A stretch of 64,000 nt of DNA. Source: Mesorhizobium loti (GTDB taxonomy: Bacteria; Pseudomonadota; Alphaproteobacteria; Rhizobiales; Rhizobiaceae). Below the pieces are notes generated by a model. The model was not told the origin of the DNA and did no database searches. It worked only from the letters and a program-made list of their open reading frames with translations. Of this stretch, positions 53,728 through 63,344 are shown in pieces; within the stretch, counting starts at the first letter, position 1, and each line of letters opens with the position of its first letter. Both the position numbers and the translations under genes were made by a program. The stretch spans positions 19,387-83,386 of the forward strand of contig NZ_LPWA01000112.1 in assembly GCF_001510895.1 (NCBI RefSeq). The letters run 5' to 3'.

Positions 53728-55778
53728 TTAGCCGATCTGTCCGACCGTTTTCGGCACCGTCCGCTCGGGCGCGCCGCCGATGTCTTCCTCCGCCCGGTCC
53801 AGCCCGGCCAGGATGGCAAGCGCCGCGGCCTTGTCCCGATCCCGCATCGCGGCCACCAGCGCCGACAGCGCGGCCTCGATCCTTCCCCATTCCACGACGT
53901 CGGTCCTGAGGCCGAAGATCTTGGCGGTGTCGAGCTTGACGACCTCTTCGTTCTCGCCATGCAGGGTCTCGTGCAGCTTCTCGCCGGGCCTGATGCCGGT
54001 GAAGCTGATCGCAATGTCGGTGTAGGGGCTTTTGCCGGCCATACGGATCATGGTCTCGGCGACTTCGAGGATCGGCACGGGCTCGCCCATATCGAGCATG
54101 TAGATGGCGTAGTCGTCCCTGCCCTGGCGCTGCTCGGCATCGGCGGCCGACATGATGACGAGGTCGACCGCTTCGGCAACCGTCATGAAATAGCGCGTCA
54201 TGCGGCGGTCGGTGATGGTGACGGGCCCGCCGGCCTCGATCTGTGCCTGGAAGATGGTCGCCACCGAGCCGTTGGAGCCGAAGACATTGCCGAAGCGCAC
54301 TGCGATGAATTTGGTGCCAGGACGAGGCGCGCCCACGTGATGGGCGTGATGCGCGCCGGCTGGTGGCCGTTCAGCCCGCCGGCATGGAAAAGCGAGGGCG
54401 CGGCATGGGTTTCATGCAACGAGGAGACGATCTGCTCGGCCGCCCGCTTGGTGACGCCGAGCACCGAAGTCGGGTCGACGGCCTTGTCGCTGGAAATCAG
54501 CAGGAACTGCGGCACCCCGCATTCAGCGGCGACCTCGGCGCAGGCGAGCGTGCCGAAGATATTCGTCTCGATCGCCGCTTCCCAGTTCTCTTCCAGCAGC
54601 GGCACGTGCTTCAGCGCCGCGGCGTGGAAGATGATCGCGGGTTTGAACTCGCCGACGAGGCGCATCATGTGAGCCCGGTCGGTGACGTCGACGATGCGGC
54701 TGGTCAGCCGGTCGCGATCTTTTTCGTCGATCAGCTGATGGAGCTGGAAAATGCCGAACTCGGAATTGTCGGCCACCAGCACCGCCTCGGCGCCGAGCTC
54801 CAGCGTGCGCTTGACCAGGATGCGGCCGATGGAGCCGGCCCCGCCGGTGACCAGCACGCGCTTGCCGCCGACGAAGGCGCCGATGCGCGTCGTGTCGGTG
54901 GCGACCGCCGAACGGCGCATGATTGTTTCCATCTCGACGGCATCGAGAACCAGCTTGCCGCCCTGCCCCAGTTCCGAAAGGCCGGAAAACTGGACGACGG
55001 TGATGCCGCTGTGGCGGGCGACACGCACCAGCTCGGCATAGTCTCCGATCTCGCGCTCGACCCCGTTGCCGAAGATCAGGAGGTCGAGGTTTTCCGTGCC
55101 CTTGACATATTCTTCCAGCACCTCGACCAGGCGCGGCCGGAGTGCCACGACCGGAACGCCCTGGATCTGGGTGCCGAGCGGCGCGTCGTTCTCGGTCGCC
55201 ATAATGCCGGCGATGGCGTATTCGGCGGGCACGGACGTGCGCGTGAAGCGGACGATCACGTCGGCCTCGCTCAACCGGCCGATGAACAGCGCCTGCTTGA
55301 TCGAGGCGTCGCTGGCGGCGCGGCGCAGGATGCGCCAGGACGCGCCATCGCGGAGAAAGCGATAGTAGAGCCTGGGCGCCGAAATGATGGTGAAGGAGAC
55401 CAGGAAGAAGACGATGAACTGGCGCTCGTTGAGGCCGGCGACCGGCTGATAGAAGGAACGGAAGGTAACCGCGGCCAAATAGAGGACCACCGTCAGGCTG
55501 CCGCAGCCCTTCAGGATGTTGAAGAAGTCGGGCGTGGAGGCGAAGCGCCAGACGGTGTTGTAGAGGCCGCTAAAGCGGAACAGCAAATGGGCGGTGAGCA
55601 CGATGAGCGCCCAGCAGGCCAGTCCGTCGGAGGAGAACGCGTCGAAAGAAAGCCGCGACTGCGACAAGATAAGGCTGAGCGCCACCGAGATCAGGACCAT
55701 GACGAGGTCCTGAACCATGATGATGGCGCGCCGCATCTTCGGTCGGATTCCCGATACGGCTTCTACATATGCGGTCAT
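53728..55778 (-). CDS. Membrane-bound nucleotide-sugar dehydratase (CapD/WbpM type), frameshifted
   Basis: A membrane N-terminus with four helices (MRRAIIMVQDLVMVLISVAL, LIVLTAHLLFRFSGLYNTVW and others), a Rossmann-like linker and an SDR domain: KRVLVTGGAGSIGRILVKRT, FHAAALKHVPLLEENWEAAI, PTSVLGVTKRAAEQIVSSLH. Near 54330 the frame breaks after RITPITWARL; the other frame continues PGTKFIAVRFGNVFGSNGSV, RMTRYFMTVAEAVDLVIMSA, FTGIRPGEKLHETLHGENEE. One missing base restores about 683 residues. Family members are 4,6-dehydratases of UDP-GlcNAc that supply deoxyamino sugars. The aminotransferase at 45694 could act on such a product. An upstream GTG at 55802 is an alternative start. Confidence 0.85.
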
Positions 55779-56005
55779 TGGGTAGTACTGAACTCCAGGC
55801 ACGGGAATACTATCAGAACGGCGCAGGATCGACTATCGTCCGCAACCACTCTGGATTGCAAAATCCCCGACCCCGTCACCCGGCTATCGCATTAGCGCGG
55901 AGTTGGGGGGATCGCCAGGGCTTTTTTTGGTTCCATCGGCGATAGATAGATAGCAAAACTGCAGACTTCCTACCGAGGCGGGCAGACCGAGCCCGGCCTT
56001 GCTGT

Positions 56006-57127
56006 TTAGCTGTTGCGGCGGCCCTCGAGCTGGCGGTAGAGCTCGGCATAGGATTTCCCCATCCTGTCAGCGGTGAACAGGCGGACGTACCGGTCGCGCG
56101 CGGCCCGTCCCCACTTTGAGGCATCAGCCGGCGAATCGACCAGTCGGTTGATTGCTTCGGCAAGCCGCACCGGGTCCGACGGGGGGACGACAAGCCCGGT
56201 CTGCTCGGCTTTGTTGACATAGCTTGTGCCCGTTCCGATTTCGCAGGAAATCATTGGCTTGCCGCACATGGCCGCCTCGACCAGCGACAGCCCGTAGGCC
56301 TCAGACCTTTGGTTCGAGGGAAAAACCAGGCCGCGACAATTGTAGAGCAGCGCCACCTTGCACGGCTCGGCTATCTCGCCAAGGAAAATCACGTTGTCGC
56401 GGCCCAGCGTCTCTGCCTGTTGTTTAAGTTCGCGCTCGACCGGGCCCGAGCCGGCAATGACGATCTTGCACCGCGTCTTGCCGGCTGCATCGATCAGGAC
56501 ATCCAGTCCCTTGTAGTAGCGCAGGACGCCGACGAACAGCACGAAGGGCTCCGCAATCGTTGATCGGCACCAGGCGTCGTCGGCCTCGCTTGGCGTCGGA
56601 TAGGCGCCCTCGTCGATGCCGATGGGGATGACCTTCGATTTGGCCTTGAATGCCGTGAGAACGGGACTCGACTCGAGATAGTTCGGCGATGTCGCCACGA
56701 TCGCGTCGACATCCTCCAGGAAGCGCATCATCAAAGGCCGGTAGAAAGGCAGGATGAGCCTCTGTTTGACGATGTCGGAATGATAGGTGACGACAGCCGG
56801 CTTGCCGTGGCCGGATTGGAAATGGACGATGTCCATCAACGGCCATGGGAAATGGTAGTGGACCAGGTCGGCCCCTTCGGCGAGCACACGGAACTTGCGA
56901 AAGGCTTCGCGCGAAAATCCGGTCGATGCCAGCTCGAAATCCAGCCTGGCTTTCACGGCCATATGTCCGTCGAGGCGTCGGGTATTTTCCTCTGGCGCAC
57001 GGCTCAGTGACAGGACTTCGGTCTCGACGCCATAAGCAGCCGTGCTTTGAGCGATGGCATGGATCGTCCGCTCCACCCCGCCGAAGCTATCCGGCCAGTA
57101 TGTCTTGAAGAAATGCAGGACTTTCAA
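56006..57127 (-). CDS. Glycosyltransferase, GT4 family
   Basis: 373 residues starting MKVLHFFKTYWPDSFGGVER, a GT4/GT-B retaining enzyme. The C-terminal donor-binding half has FVLFVGVLRYYKGLDVLIDA, KIVIAGSGPVERELKQQAET and RSEAYGLSLVEAAMCGKPMI with the E-x7-E motif. It transfers a sugar from a nucleotide donor to a growing glycan on the cytoplasmic side of the membrane. The donor and acceptor are unknown. Overlaps the upstream GT4 gene by four bases; the two are translated together. Confidence 0.88.
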   Translation of the reverse strand: MKVLHFFKTYWPDSFGGVERTIHAIAQSTAAYGVETEVLSLSRAPEENTRRLDGHMAVKARLDFELASTGFSREAFRKFRVLAEGADLVHYHFPWPLMDIVHFQSGHGKPAVVTYHSDIVKQRLILPFYRPLMMRFLEDVDAIVATSPNYLESSPVLTAFKAKSKVIPIGIDEGAYPTPSEADDAWCRSTIAEPFVLFVGVLRYYKGLDVLIDAAGKTRCKIVIAGSGPVERELKQQAETLGRDNVIFLGEIAEPCKVALLYNCRGLVFPSNQRSEAYGLSLVEAAMCGKPMISCEIGTGTSYVNKAEQTGLVVPPSDPVRLAEAINRLVDSPADASKWGRAARDRYVRLFTADRMGKSYAELYRQLEGRRNS

Positions 57128-58305
57128 GCGTCGGTCTTTCGTCTTTGCCGTATGGCCTCTTCGAAAATTCGCAGCATGCCGTTGGCGTGATTTTCCCAGG
57201 TGAAGCGCCCGGCATTGCTGCGCGCGCCGGCGGCGATCCGGTTGCGGAACTCGGCATCCATACAGAGCCGGCCGAATGCCGCGGCGATCCCCGCCGGGTC
57301 GTTCGGGTTGACAAGGACGGCATTGTCTCCGGCGACTTCAGGCATTGAGGATGTGTTCGACGTCAGCACCGGCTTGCCGAAGGAATGAGCCTCGACGATC
57401 GGAAAGCCGAACCCCTCATAGAGCGACGGCATCGCCAGGAACAGGCAATTCGCGTAAAGCGTAGCGAGCACGCCATCGTCGACGAAGCCGGTAAACTTGA
57501 TATTCGTCTCGAGCCCACCGGCGCGCACGAGATCGGCCAGGCCTGTCTGTTTCCATCCCTTGCCGCCGACGATGACAAGATCGCAGCCCGCGCGGGTGCC
57601 GGCCGACAGCAGGCCATAGGCCCTTATAAGATTGGCGAGATTCTTCCGCGGCTCGAGCGTGCCGACAAAAAGCGCGTAGCGCCTGGTGAGGCCGAGCGGC
57701 TCGAGGCTCGAAACACCTCCCGGAGCCGGCAGCGCGGCCGTGCCGGGGGCGACAATGGCGACCGGCGATTTCAACCAGGGAAATTCAGACGTTAGCGCGC
57801 TCGCCGTGGCCGTCGAATCCGCGACGACGATGTCGGCCTTTCGCAAAGCGGGTTTCATCAGGAGGCGTTCGCCGATCAAAGTCCGGGCTCGCATGGTTTC
57901 AGGCGCGTGCAACCAGACGAGATCGTGGATGGTGACAACACGCGCAATATGATCGTCCAGAAAGAGCGGCAGCCGATGGGACGGCCCCCAGAACACGTCC
58001 ACTCTGTCGCGCGCCGCCCAGGCGGGCAGGATCGCCTGCGCCCACAGCGCCCGTGCAGGAAGGGCCTGGAACCTGGCCGTCCGCACGGCGACGCTGTGAG
58101 GAATCTCGTAGTCGGCATTGATCTTTGCCGGGGCGTAAACGCAAACCTTGGCGCCGAGCGCTGATAGCGCCGTGATCGACTTGTGGACGAATCGCCCGAT
58201 TCCGTCGGTGGTCGATCCAAGATTCCTGCCGTCGATTCCGATTTTCAATTGTCTCTCCGGAAATGATTTAGGCGACGGATTCCGGACATTTGTGCGGTGA
58301 GTCAA
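57124..58305 (-). CDS. Glycosyltransferase, GT4 family
   Basis: 393 residues. LKIGIDGRNLGSTTDGIGRF, VFWGPSHRLPLFLDDHIARV, IHDLVWLHAPETMRARTLIG, YALFVGTLEPRKNLANLIRA and PSLYEGFGFPIVEAHSFGKP define a GT4 mannosyltransferase-like enzyme, with the E-x7-E motif at EGFGFPIVE. It probably adds a hexose to a surface polysaccharide. Coupled to the next GT4 gene. A decayed fragment resembling its first 80 residues occurs at 63110-63326, so the gene or a relative was once duplicated. Confidence 0.88.
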   Translation of the reverse strand: MTHRTNVRNPSPKSFPERQLKIGIDGRNLGSTTDGIGRFVHKSITALSALGAKVCVYAPAKINADYEIPHSVAVRTARFQALPARALWAQAILPAWAARDRVDVFWGPSHRLPLFLDDHIARVVTIHDLVWLHAPETMRARTLIGERLLMKPALRKADIVVADSTATASALTSEFPWLKSPVAIVAPGTAALPAPGGVSSLEPLGLTRRYALFVGTLEPRKNLANLIRAYGLLSAGTRAGCDLVIVGGKGWKQTGLADLVRAGGLETNIKFTGFVDDGVLATLYANCLFLAMPSLYEGFGFPIVEAHSFGKPVLTSNTSSMPEVAGDNAVLVNPNDPAGIAAAFGRLCMDAEFRNRIAAGARSNAGRFTWENHANGMLRIFEEAIRQRRKTDA

Positions 58306-58669
58306 GGCAAGCGTTCAGTGGCGCATCCGCCAGCGCATTGCGGAACTCCCCCTAACACCTCGCCTACTCGGTAAGTCGAGTAGGCGACACCGTCTTGCGC
58401 CGTGAAACTTTTCGACCTCAGAGCCGCAAAATGTTTCTAGGGTGCTGCTGGCCGTGATGCGTCAAGGTCTCGTCATCAAGGCGACGCAAAATCCCACCTG
58501 GCTAGGACCAAGGCCCAGCACCACTGCAACAAGATCTGATGGCGGTTACAAGGGCGATTGTCCCCAAGCGGACAGACTCCGGTTGCTCTACAGATCGAGC
58601 TAAGCTAAAGCCCTCGGCCAGACTGGAAGATTATGTCATATGGCCCACCAGAATGAGCGAGAGTGAGCT
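58306..58669. other. 364-bp divergent gap with a 10-bp hairpin
   Basis: No gene is evident. A perfect inverted repeat CGCCTACTCG (58361-58370) / CGAGTAGGCG (58377-58386) with a 6-base centre lies 56 bases before the GT4 start codon and could be an operator or transcription barrier. The rest must carry promoters for the GT4 pair on one side and the GT2 gene on the other. Confidence 0.4.
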
Positions 58670-59707
58670 TTGCCCCTAAAACGAAAGCCGAATGTCGCCG
58701 TCGTCATTCCGAGCTATCGGGTGCGTAATCATATTCTAGCTGTTCTCAGCCGGATAGGCTCTGAAGTCACCGCCATTTATGTCGTTGACGACGCTTGTCC
58801 CGAGGATACCGGCCGTCTCGTCAAGGAACATGTGGCGGACCCCCGCGTGAACGTGCTGTGGAACAAGGAAAATCTCGGCGTCGGCGGGGCGACAATAGCT
58901 GGGATGAAGCAAGCGGCCACCGACGGGGCCGATGTGATCGTGAAGATCGACGGAGACGGCCAGATGGACCCGGCCTTCATTCCGAGCTTTATCGGCGTCA
59001 TTCTTGTCGGCGAAGCCGACTATGCCAAAGGCAACCGCTTCTTCGATCCGGAAGGGGCAGCTTCCATGCCGCTCGGTCGACTGATCGGCAATGCCGGCCT
59101 CTCCTTCCTTGCCAAGATCTCAACCGGGTACTGGCATAGTTTCGATCCGACGAATGGCTTCTTCGCCATCCACGCCAGTCTGATCGGCCTTCTGCCTTTG
59201 GAAAAGATCTCGAAGCGCTTTTTTTTCGAATCGGATCTGCTTTTCCGCCTCAACGTCCTTACCGCGCGCGTGGTCGATGTGCCGATGCACTCGCACTATG
59301 CCGACGAGGTGAGCAACATGAAGCCTCATCGCGAGATTCCGCGCTTCGCGTTCGCCCATCTAAAGAATTTCGGCAAACGCATCTTCTATAACTATTTCAT
59401 CCGCAATTTCAGCATCGCGTCATTAGAACTCGTTTTGGGGCTGGCGCTTCTGCTGTTCGGCGTCATTTATGGCCTCTCCAACTGGGGCATGGACGTGCCG
59501 GCCACTGCCGGCACCGTGATGATTGCGGCACTGCCGATCATCGTCGCGACCCAGCTCCTGCTCGCCTTCATCAACTACGACATCCAGTCAGTGCCGCGTT
59601 CGACGCTGCATATGCGGCTTAGCTCCTCGTCATTACCGCGAAAGGCATTAATGCATCGGGATGCAATATCAATTGGCATTGATAAAGAAAAAACGTCAAC
59701 GTGGTAA
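58670..59707 (+). CDS. Glycosyltransferase, GT2 family with C-terminal membrane helices
   Basis: 345 residues. A GT-A fold of the DPM1/polyprenyl-phosphate type: VAVVIPSYRVRNHILAVLSR, IYVVDDACPEDTGRLVKEHV, NLGVGGATIAGMKQAATDGA, VIVKIDGDGQMDPAFIPSFI (with the DxD-like DGDG). Two membrane helices follow (about 255-275 and 285-305). Such proteins move a sugar onto a polyprenyl carrier or glycosylate lipid-linked chains. The start is a TTG after GAGTGAG. It is the first of three co-directional genes. Confidence 0.82.
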   Translation: MPLKRKPNVAVVIPSYRVRNHILAVLSRIGSEVTAIYVVDDACPEDTGRLVKEHVADPRVNVLWNKENLGVGGATIAGMKQAATDGADVIVKIDGDGQMDPAFIPSFIGVILVGEADYAKGNRFFDPEGAASMPLGRLIGNAGLSFLAKISTGYWHSFDPTNGFFAIHASLIGLLPLEKISKRFFFESDLLFRLNVLTARVVDVPMHSHYADEVSNMKPHREIPRFAFAHLKNFGKRIFYNYFIRNFSIASLELVLGLALLLFGVIYGLSNWGMDVPATAGTVMIAALPIIVATQLLLAFINYDIQSVPRSTLHMRLSSSSLPRKALMHRDAISIGIDKEKTSTW

Positions 59708-59723
59708 ACGTCTGCGAGTTCCT

Positions 59724-60409
59724 ATGAAGCAATACATCCCTCTTCCAGATTATGAAAACTAGTCCAGCGGTGGCTTGCGAATTATGACGCGTCCAACTAT
59801 AAAGGCGGGCTGTCAGCGTATGTGCTTCGAGAAACACACTCGTTGATTGAAAAACCTTTCAACGCTGATAGCCATCTCTCTCAGGTATTGGAGATTGGAG
59901 CGGGAACTCTCGCCCACCTGCCCTTTGTGCGTCACAGCTTTGATCGATACATTGCGTCAGATTTCGACGAAGTTGTCCTAAAGTCCGTCTCTGATCGAAA
60001 ATTGCCGAATGGTGTTGAACTTATGAGACTCGATGGCGCCACCCTGCCGTTCGAGAGCGACAGTTTCGACCGGGTGATCGCGACCCATGTGTTGGAACAT
60101 ATACCGTTCCCACACATTGCGGTCGAGGAATGGGTAAGGGTGCTAAAGCCGGGGGGAAATCTCTCTATTCTGTTGCCGTGCGACCCTGGATGGGCGTGGA
60201 GAATGGGGCGCGCATTCGGGCCAAGGAAGCATGCCGAGCAAGCTGGTCTCCCTTACGATTATTACATGGCTCGCGAACACATAAACAGCATATTTAACCT
60301 GAGTGAGATATTGAAGTTTCATTTCCCCAGGCGCCAGGTAACTTGGTGGCCGTTGAGGGTGCCTATCCCCGATGTAAACCTGATTTACGCTGGGAATTTT
60401 TATGTTTAA
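59724..60409 (+). CDS. SAM-dependent methyltransferase (class I), frameshifted near the start
   Basis: From the ATG at 59724 the frame reads MKQYIPLPDYEN and stops; the next frame continues VQRWLANYDASNYKGGLSAY, VLRETHSLIEKPFNADSHLS, then VLEIGAGTLAHLPFVRHSFD (motif I), SDFDEVVLKSVSDRKLP, LMRLDGATLPFESDSFDRVI (motif II) and ATHVLEHIPFPHIAVEEWVR. One missing base near 59760 joins them into about 228 residues. If read alone, the second frame would start at a GTG at 59822. It probably methylates a sugar or lipid in the glycan. It overlaps the SMR-like gene by eight bases. Base composition is lower in GC than upstream. Confidence 0.75.
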
Positions 60410-60770
60410 CGTAAATTACGTTCTGATCTCATCATCTGTTTTTGTTATAGCGGTCGGGCAGGTAATCTTTAAGTTTGCCGCCCGAAATTTGAAGATAAAC
60501 GTTCAGGACGACTGGTATGGCATCATCCAGCAGAATCTTATCCCGCTGGCGCTGATTTTCTTCGCACTATTTTTATACTTCTTGTCCACCATTGCATGGG
60601 TACAGGCGCTTAGGACTGTTCCGCTTTCCGTAGCTTTTATGTTTAACGCACTCGCCTTCGTAATCGTACCATGCGCAGGTTTCTTTTTGTTTAGTGAAAG
60701 CGTTCCAAAATACTTCTATCTAGGGATGCCACTCATTCTTTTCGGAATTTTTCTGATTACGCAGCCCTGA
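60402..60770 (+). CDS. Small four-helix DMT/SMR-type transporter (ArnE/F-like)
   Basis: 122 residues with four membrane helices: NYVLISSSVFVIAVGQVIFK, NLIPLALIFFALFLYFLSTI, VPLSVAFMFNALAFVIVPCA and KYFYLGMPLILFGIFLITQP. The form resembles half-size EamA/SMR proteins and the ArnE/ArnF flippase subunits that carry undecaprenyl-phosphate aminoarabinose. A role in moving a lipid-linked sugar across the membrane fits its partners, a GT2 enzyme and a methyltransferase. Not proven from sequence. The AT-rich composition differs from most of the window. Confidence 0.7.
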   Translation: MFNVNYVLISSSVFVIAVGQVIFKFAARNLKINVQDDWYGIIQQNLIPLALIFFALFLYFLSTIAWVQALRTVPLSVAFMFNALAFVIVPCAGFFLFSESVPKYFYLGMPLILFGIFLITQP

Positions 60771-60866
60771 AGTATCTTTGCTTCCTTTCGCGCCAGCAGG
60801 CCGCACCCCGCCATCGCGACCCACCTGCGGGTTGCCATGAACCAATGAGCCGCCAAGCTTCAACGG

Positions 60867-62981
60867 TCACCTGATCTCCTCCACGCTTAGTTGATGGAAT
60901 GCAATTCCAAGCTTTCGACTATCCTCGCTGAGACCAAGCTCCTTTGGCGATATCGGGCTTGGAACCGAAATGGAGATTGACGTCGGCGCCCCCGAAATTC
61001 GAAAAGGGATGGCAATTTCCCGCGGTGAATCCGACAGGACAATTTCCGCGGATTCGGTGCCGGCCTGTACGGCAACGTTTCGCCCGACATTCGGACCGAA
61101 CGCGCGCGCAGTTAGGTGCAGGACGAATTTCTTTGGCAGCGGGGTCACGAATTCCAGCGTGACCGTCGGGCCATCCGACCACGTACCCCAGGCTTCGGCT
61201 GACGACAGACCTTGGACCCCCGCCAAGATCCCGGGCCAGGATTTCTTTGTGAAGTCGATCTTGCGTGAATTCCCGATTCGAAAAAGTGAAAAATCGTTCA
61301 GCACCAACTTGAAGTGAGAATCAGGTGGCGGGGCGTGATCCCCGATGAGCAGGAGCCATTCCTTGTCGCCAGGAATCTTCGAAAGGTCTGCCGGAGAACC
61401 TGCCGGTATTTCAACAATCGAAGCCTGCGGATTATCGACATAAAACAATGACCGGAATAGTCCTGCTAGGTTTGAGCCCATGACTGCAAGGCGGGATGCG
61501 TCGCCGCCTCCCAAATATTGATGCGTAAAAATCCCAGCTTCATCAAACATGTCTGGATATAGGCGACTTCTAAGTTCAATACTTGAAAAATATGACGAAA
61601 AAATCACAGCCGCCGGAGCAAAAGCAAACAGAAATATTTTTCGCCCAGCCGATTATCGTATATCCAAAAAGTAAGCGATAAAAATCCGACAATGATCAGA
61701 ATATGAAACACCAAATGATTGCTCGTAATTCCTCTCATCTCGGGGCTGTCTATAAGATTCGGCGTATAAGGCTGCATCTTTGTCAAACCAGCATAGATCA
61801 TCGCGATCGCAATGGGAGTCGCCGCCATAATTGAAGGAAATAATTGCATACGCTTTTTTCTATCCCAGCTTTGAGCTGCGACGGCGATGAGCAAAAGAGG
61901 GAACGCGAAATTGTAGTAACGCATATGCAGGCGGAACGGCGTTTCATAGGGCCCGGCATTGGCAACGGACGCCGAAAATAGCGCAACCACGGGGATCAAA
62001 GTGCAAAAGATTGTAAGTGCGTAGAATGCAATATTTGGCGAAGCGTTCTCCGCTTGATCGCGAGACAGGACCTTTCGCAAGCTGAACAGGACGGCGGCCA
62101 AAGGCGTGCCAAACAAAGCCGATAAAGCAAGGAGATGACCCGCCAGACTGACGCTGGCCAGTTTGAATAGATCGACGTAATGCCCCATATCCGTAGCTGT
62201 ACCGCTGGCGATAGAACCATAGACGGCACCGAACAGAGTGACCCCCGCACTTCCGGCTAAAACAAAACCAAGAGCCATCTTCGTGGCAATCGCAACAAAA
62301 ACAAAGATTGCGGACGTCCAAAGCCACTTGGTGACCCAAGCCTGCTCAGGTCTCTGTCTGAATAGATAAGCAAAATACAGTACTATTCCGACTAGAAAAA
62401 AAGTGAATGCGGCTTAACGAGTGTTGTCAAGGAAAATATCAAAGCAGAGAAAACGAAATTCAAATTTCCTGATCGATAATTTATCTTAAGGATGGACCAA
62501 GAAAATATCCAGAACGCCAGAAAATAGAGGGCTTCCGGCATAAAGTATGCCGTGTATGTGTTGTTTGGAGCCAGAACCGACAAAATGGTAATGAAAGCTG
62601 CACGCGATCGCGAGACAAATTGCGAAGATATGGAGAAAATGAAGGGTGCAGCCATTAAAAAGAAAATGACGTTAAGCTGCCTCGCACATGCGAGAAATCC
62701 ATCCGCACAGTAATTTGTGTATCTATATGTAAAGAAAAAAGGTATGATGGAACGGTGGCCCCTCCTAATTCGGTGAGTCTTGAAAATTTACTGTATGTAT
62801 ATTCATCAGCAAAGACTACCGCATATAGTCCTTGGTTTCGCATGCTTATTGCAATTCCTACAATAACCAAGCAAATTAACAGAAACTGTTCCGTATTATT
62901 TTTATAACATTGTCTCACGCGAAACCAGGAGGCGGAAAAAACGTCGATAACCCTACCGTGTGCCCAAATCACAACCAACAT
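60867..62981 (-). pseudogene. Polytopic membrane glycosyltransferase-like (GT-C) protein, three frameshifts
   Basis: Four frame segments form one protein. The first (from 62981, MLVVIWAHGRVIDVFSASWF) has YAVVFADEYTYSKFSRLTEL, an acidic first-loop motif typical of GT-C enzymes; at about 62735 in a T-run the frame shifts to YLFFFTYRYTNYCADGFLAC and MAAPFIFSISSQFVSRSRAA; near 62420 it shifts to AFTFFLVGIVLYFAYLFRQR; near 61625 in an A-run it shifts to KIFLFAFAPAAVIFSSYFSS. The C-terminal 230 residues are soluble (PLPKKFVLHLTARAFGPNVG, VPSPISPKELGLSEDSRKLG), matching a domain I recall as DUF7024. Corrected length is about 705. Each break can be repaired by one missing base. Likely adds sugars or other groups to surface glycans; exact role unknown. 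Confidence 0.65.
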
Positions 62982-63109
62982 CCCAATTCCTAGCCAAGTT
63001 ACTACGCGCTATAGTCCAGAATCACATGGCACGCCAATGAATGTTGCGATGCAAGCTAACGCCCGAGTCCCATCCCGAGTTGGAGCATCGAAGGGAAACG
63101 CCTATGCAG

Positions 63110-63326
63110 GGATATTGTAAGCTCTCGCCGATCATGTAGACTACTACATCGGCGCCCTGCGCCGCCAGAGCATTGAACTCATTTTTTGGACGAACTCGCC
63201 GATTCCGGCGGGAGCCGATGCGAGATTCCTGTCGTCGGTGCCGATTTTCAATTTTTCCTCGGAAAATGAACGGGACGACTGATTCGTGCGGCCTGTGCCT
63301 AGCTCTGGCAAGGAACGACTTCGCAA
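63110..63326 (-). pseudogene. Relic of a GT4 glycosyltransferase 5' end
   Basis: On the minus strand the sequence reads NQSSRSFSEEKLKIGTDDRN, LASAPAGIGEFVQKM, then in another frame ALAAQGADVVVYMIGES. It parallels the opening of the GT4 gene at 58305 (NPSPKSFPERQLKIGIDGRN, TDGIGRFVHK, ALSALGAKVCVYA). Only about 80 residues are left, with a frameshift inside, and no donor-binding half follows. It is a fragment of a duplicated or replaced glycosyltransferase gene. Confidence 0.65.
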
Positions 63327-63344
63327 TTCGCCATTTGCCTCTGC

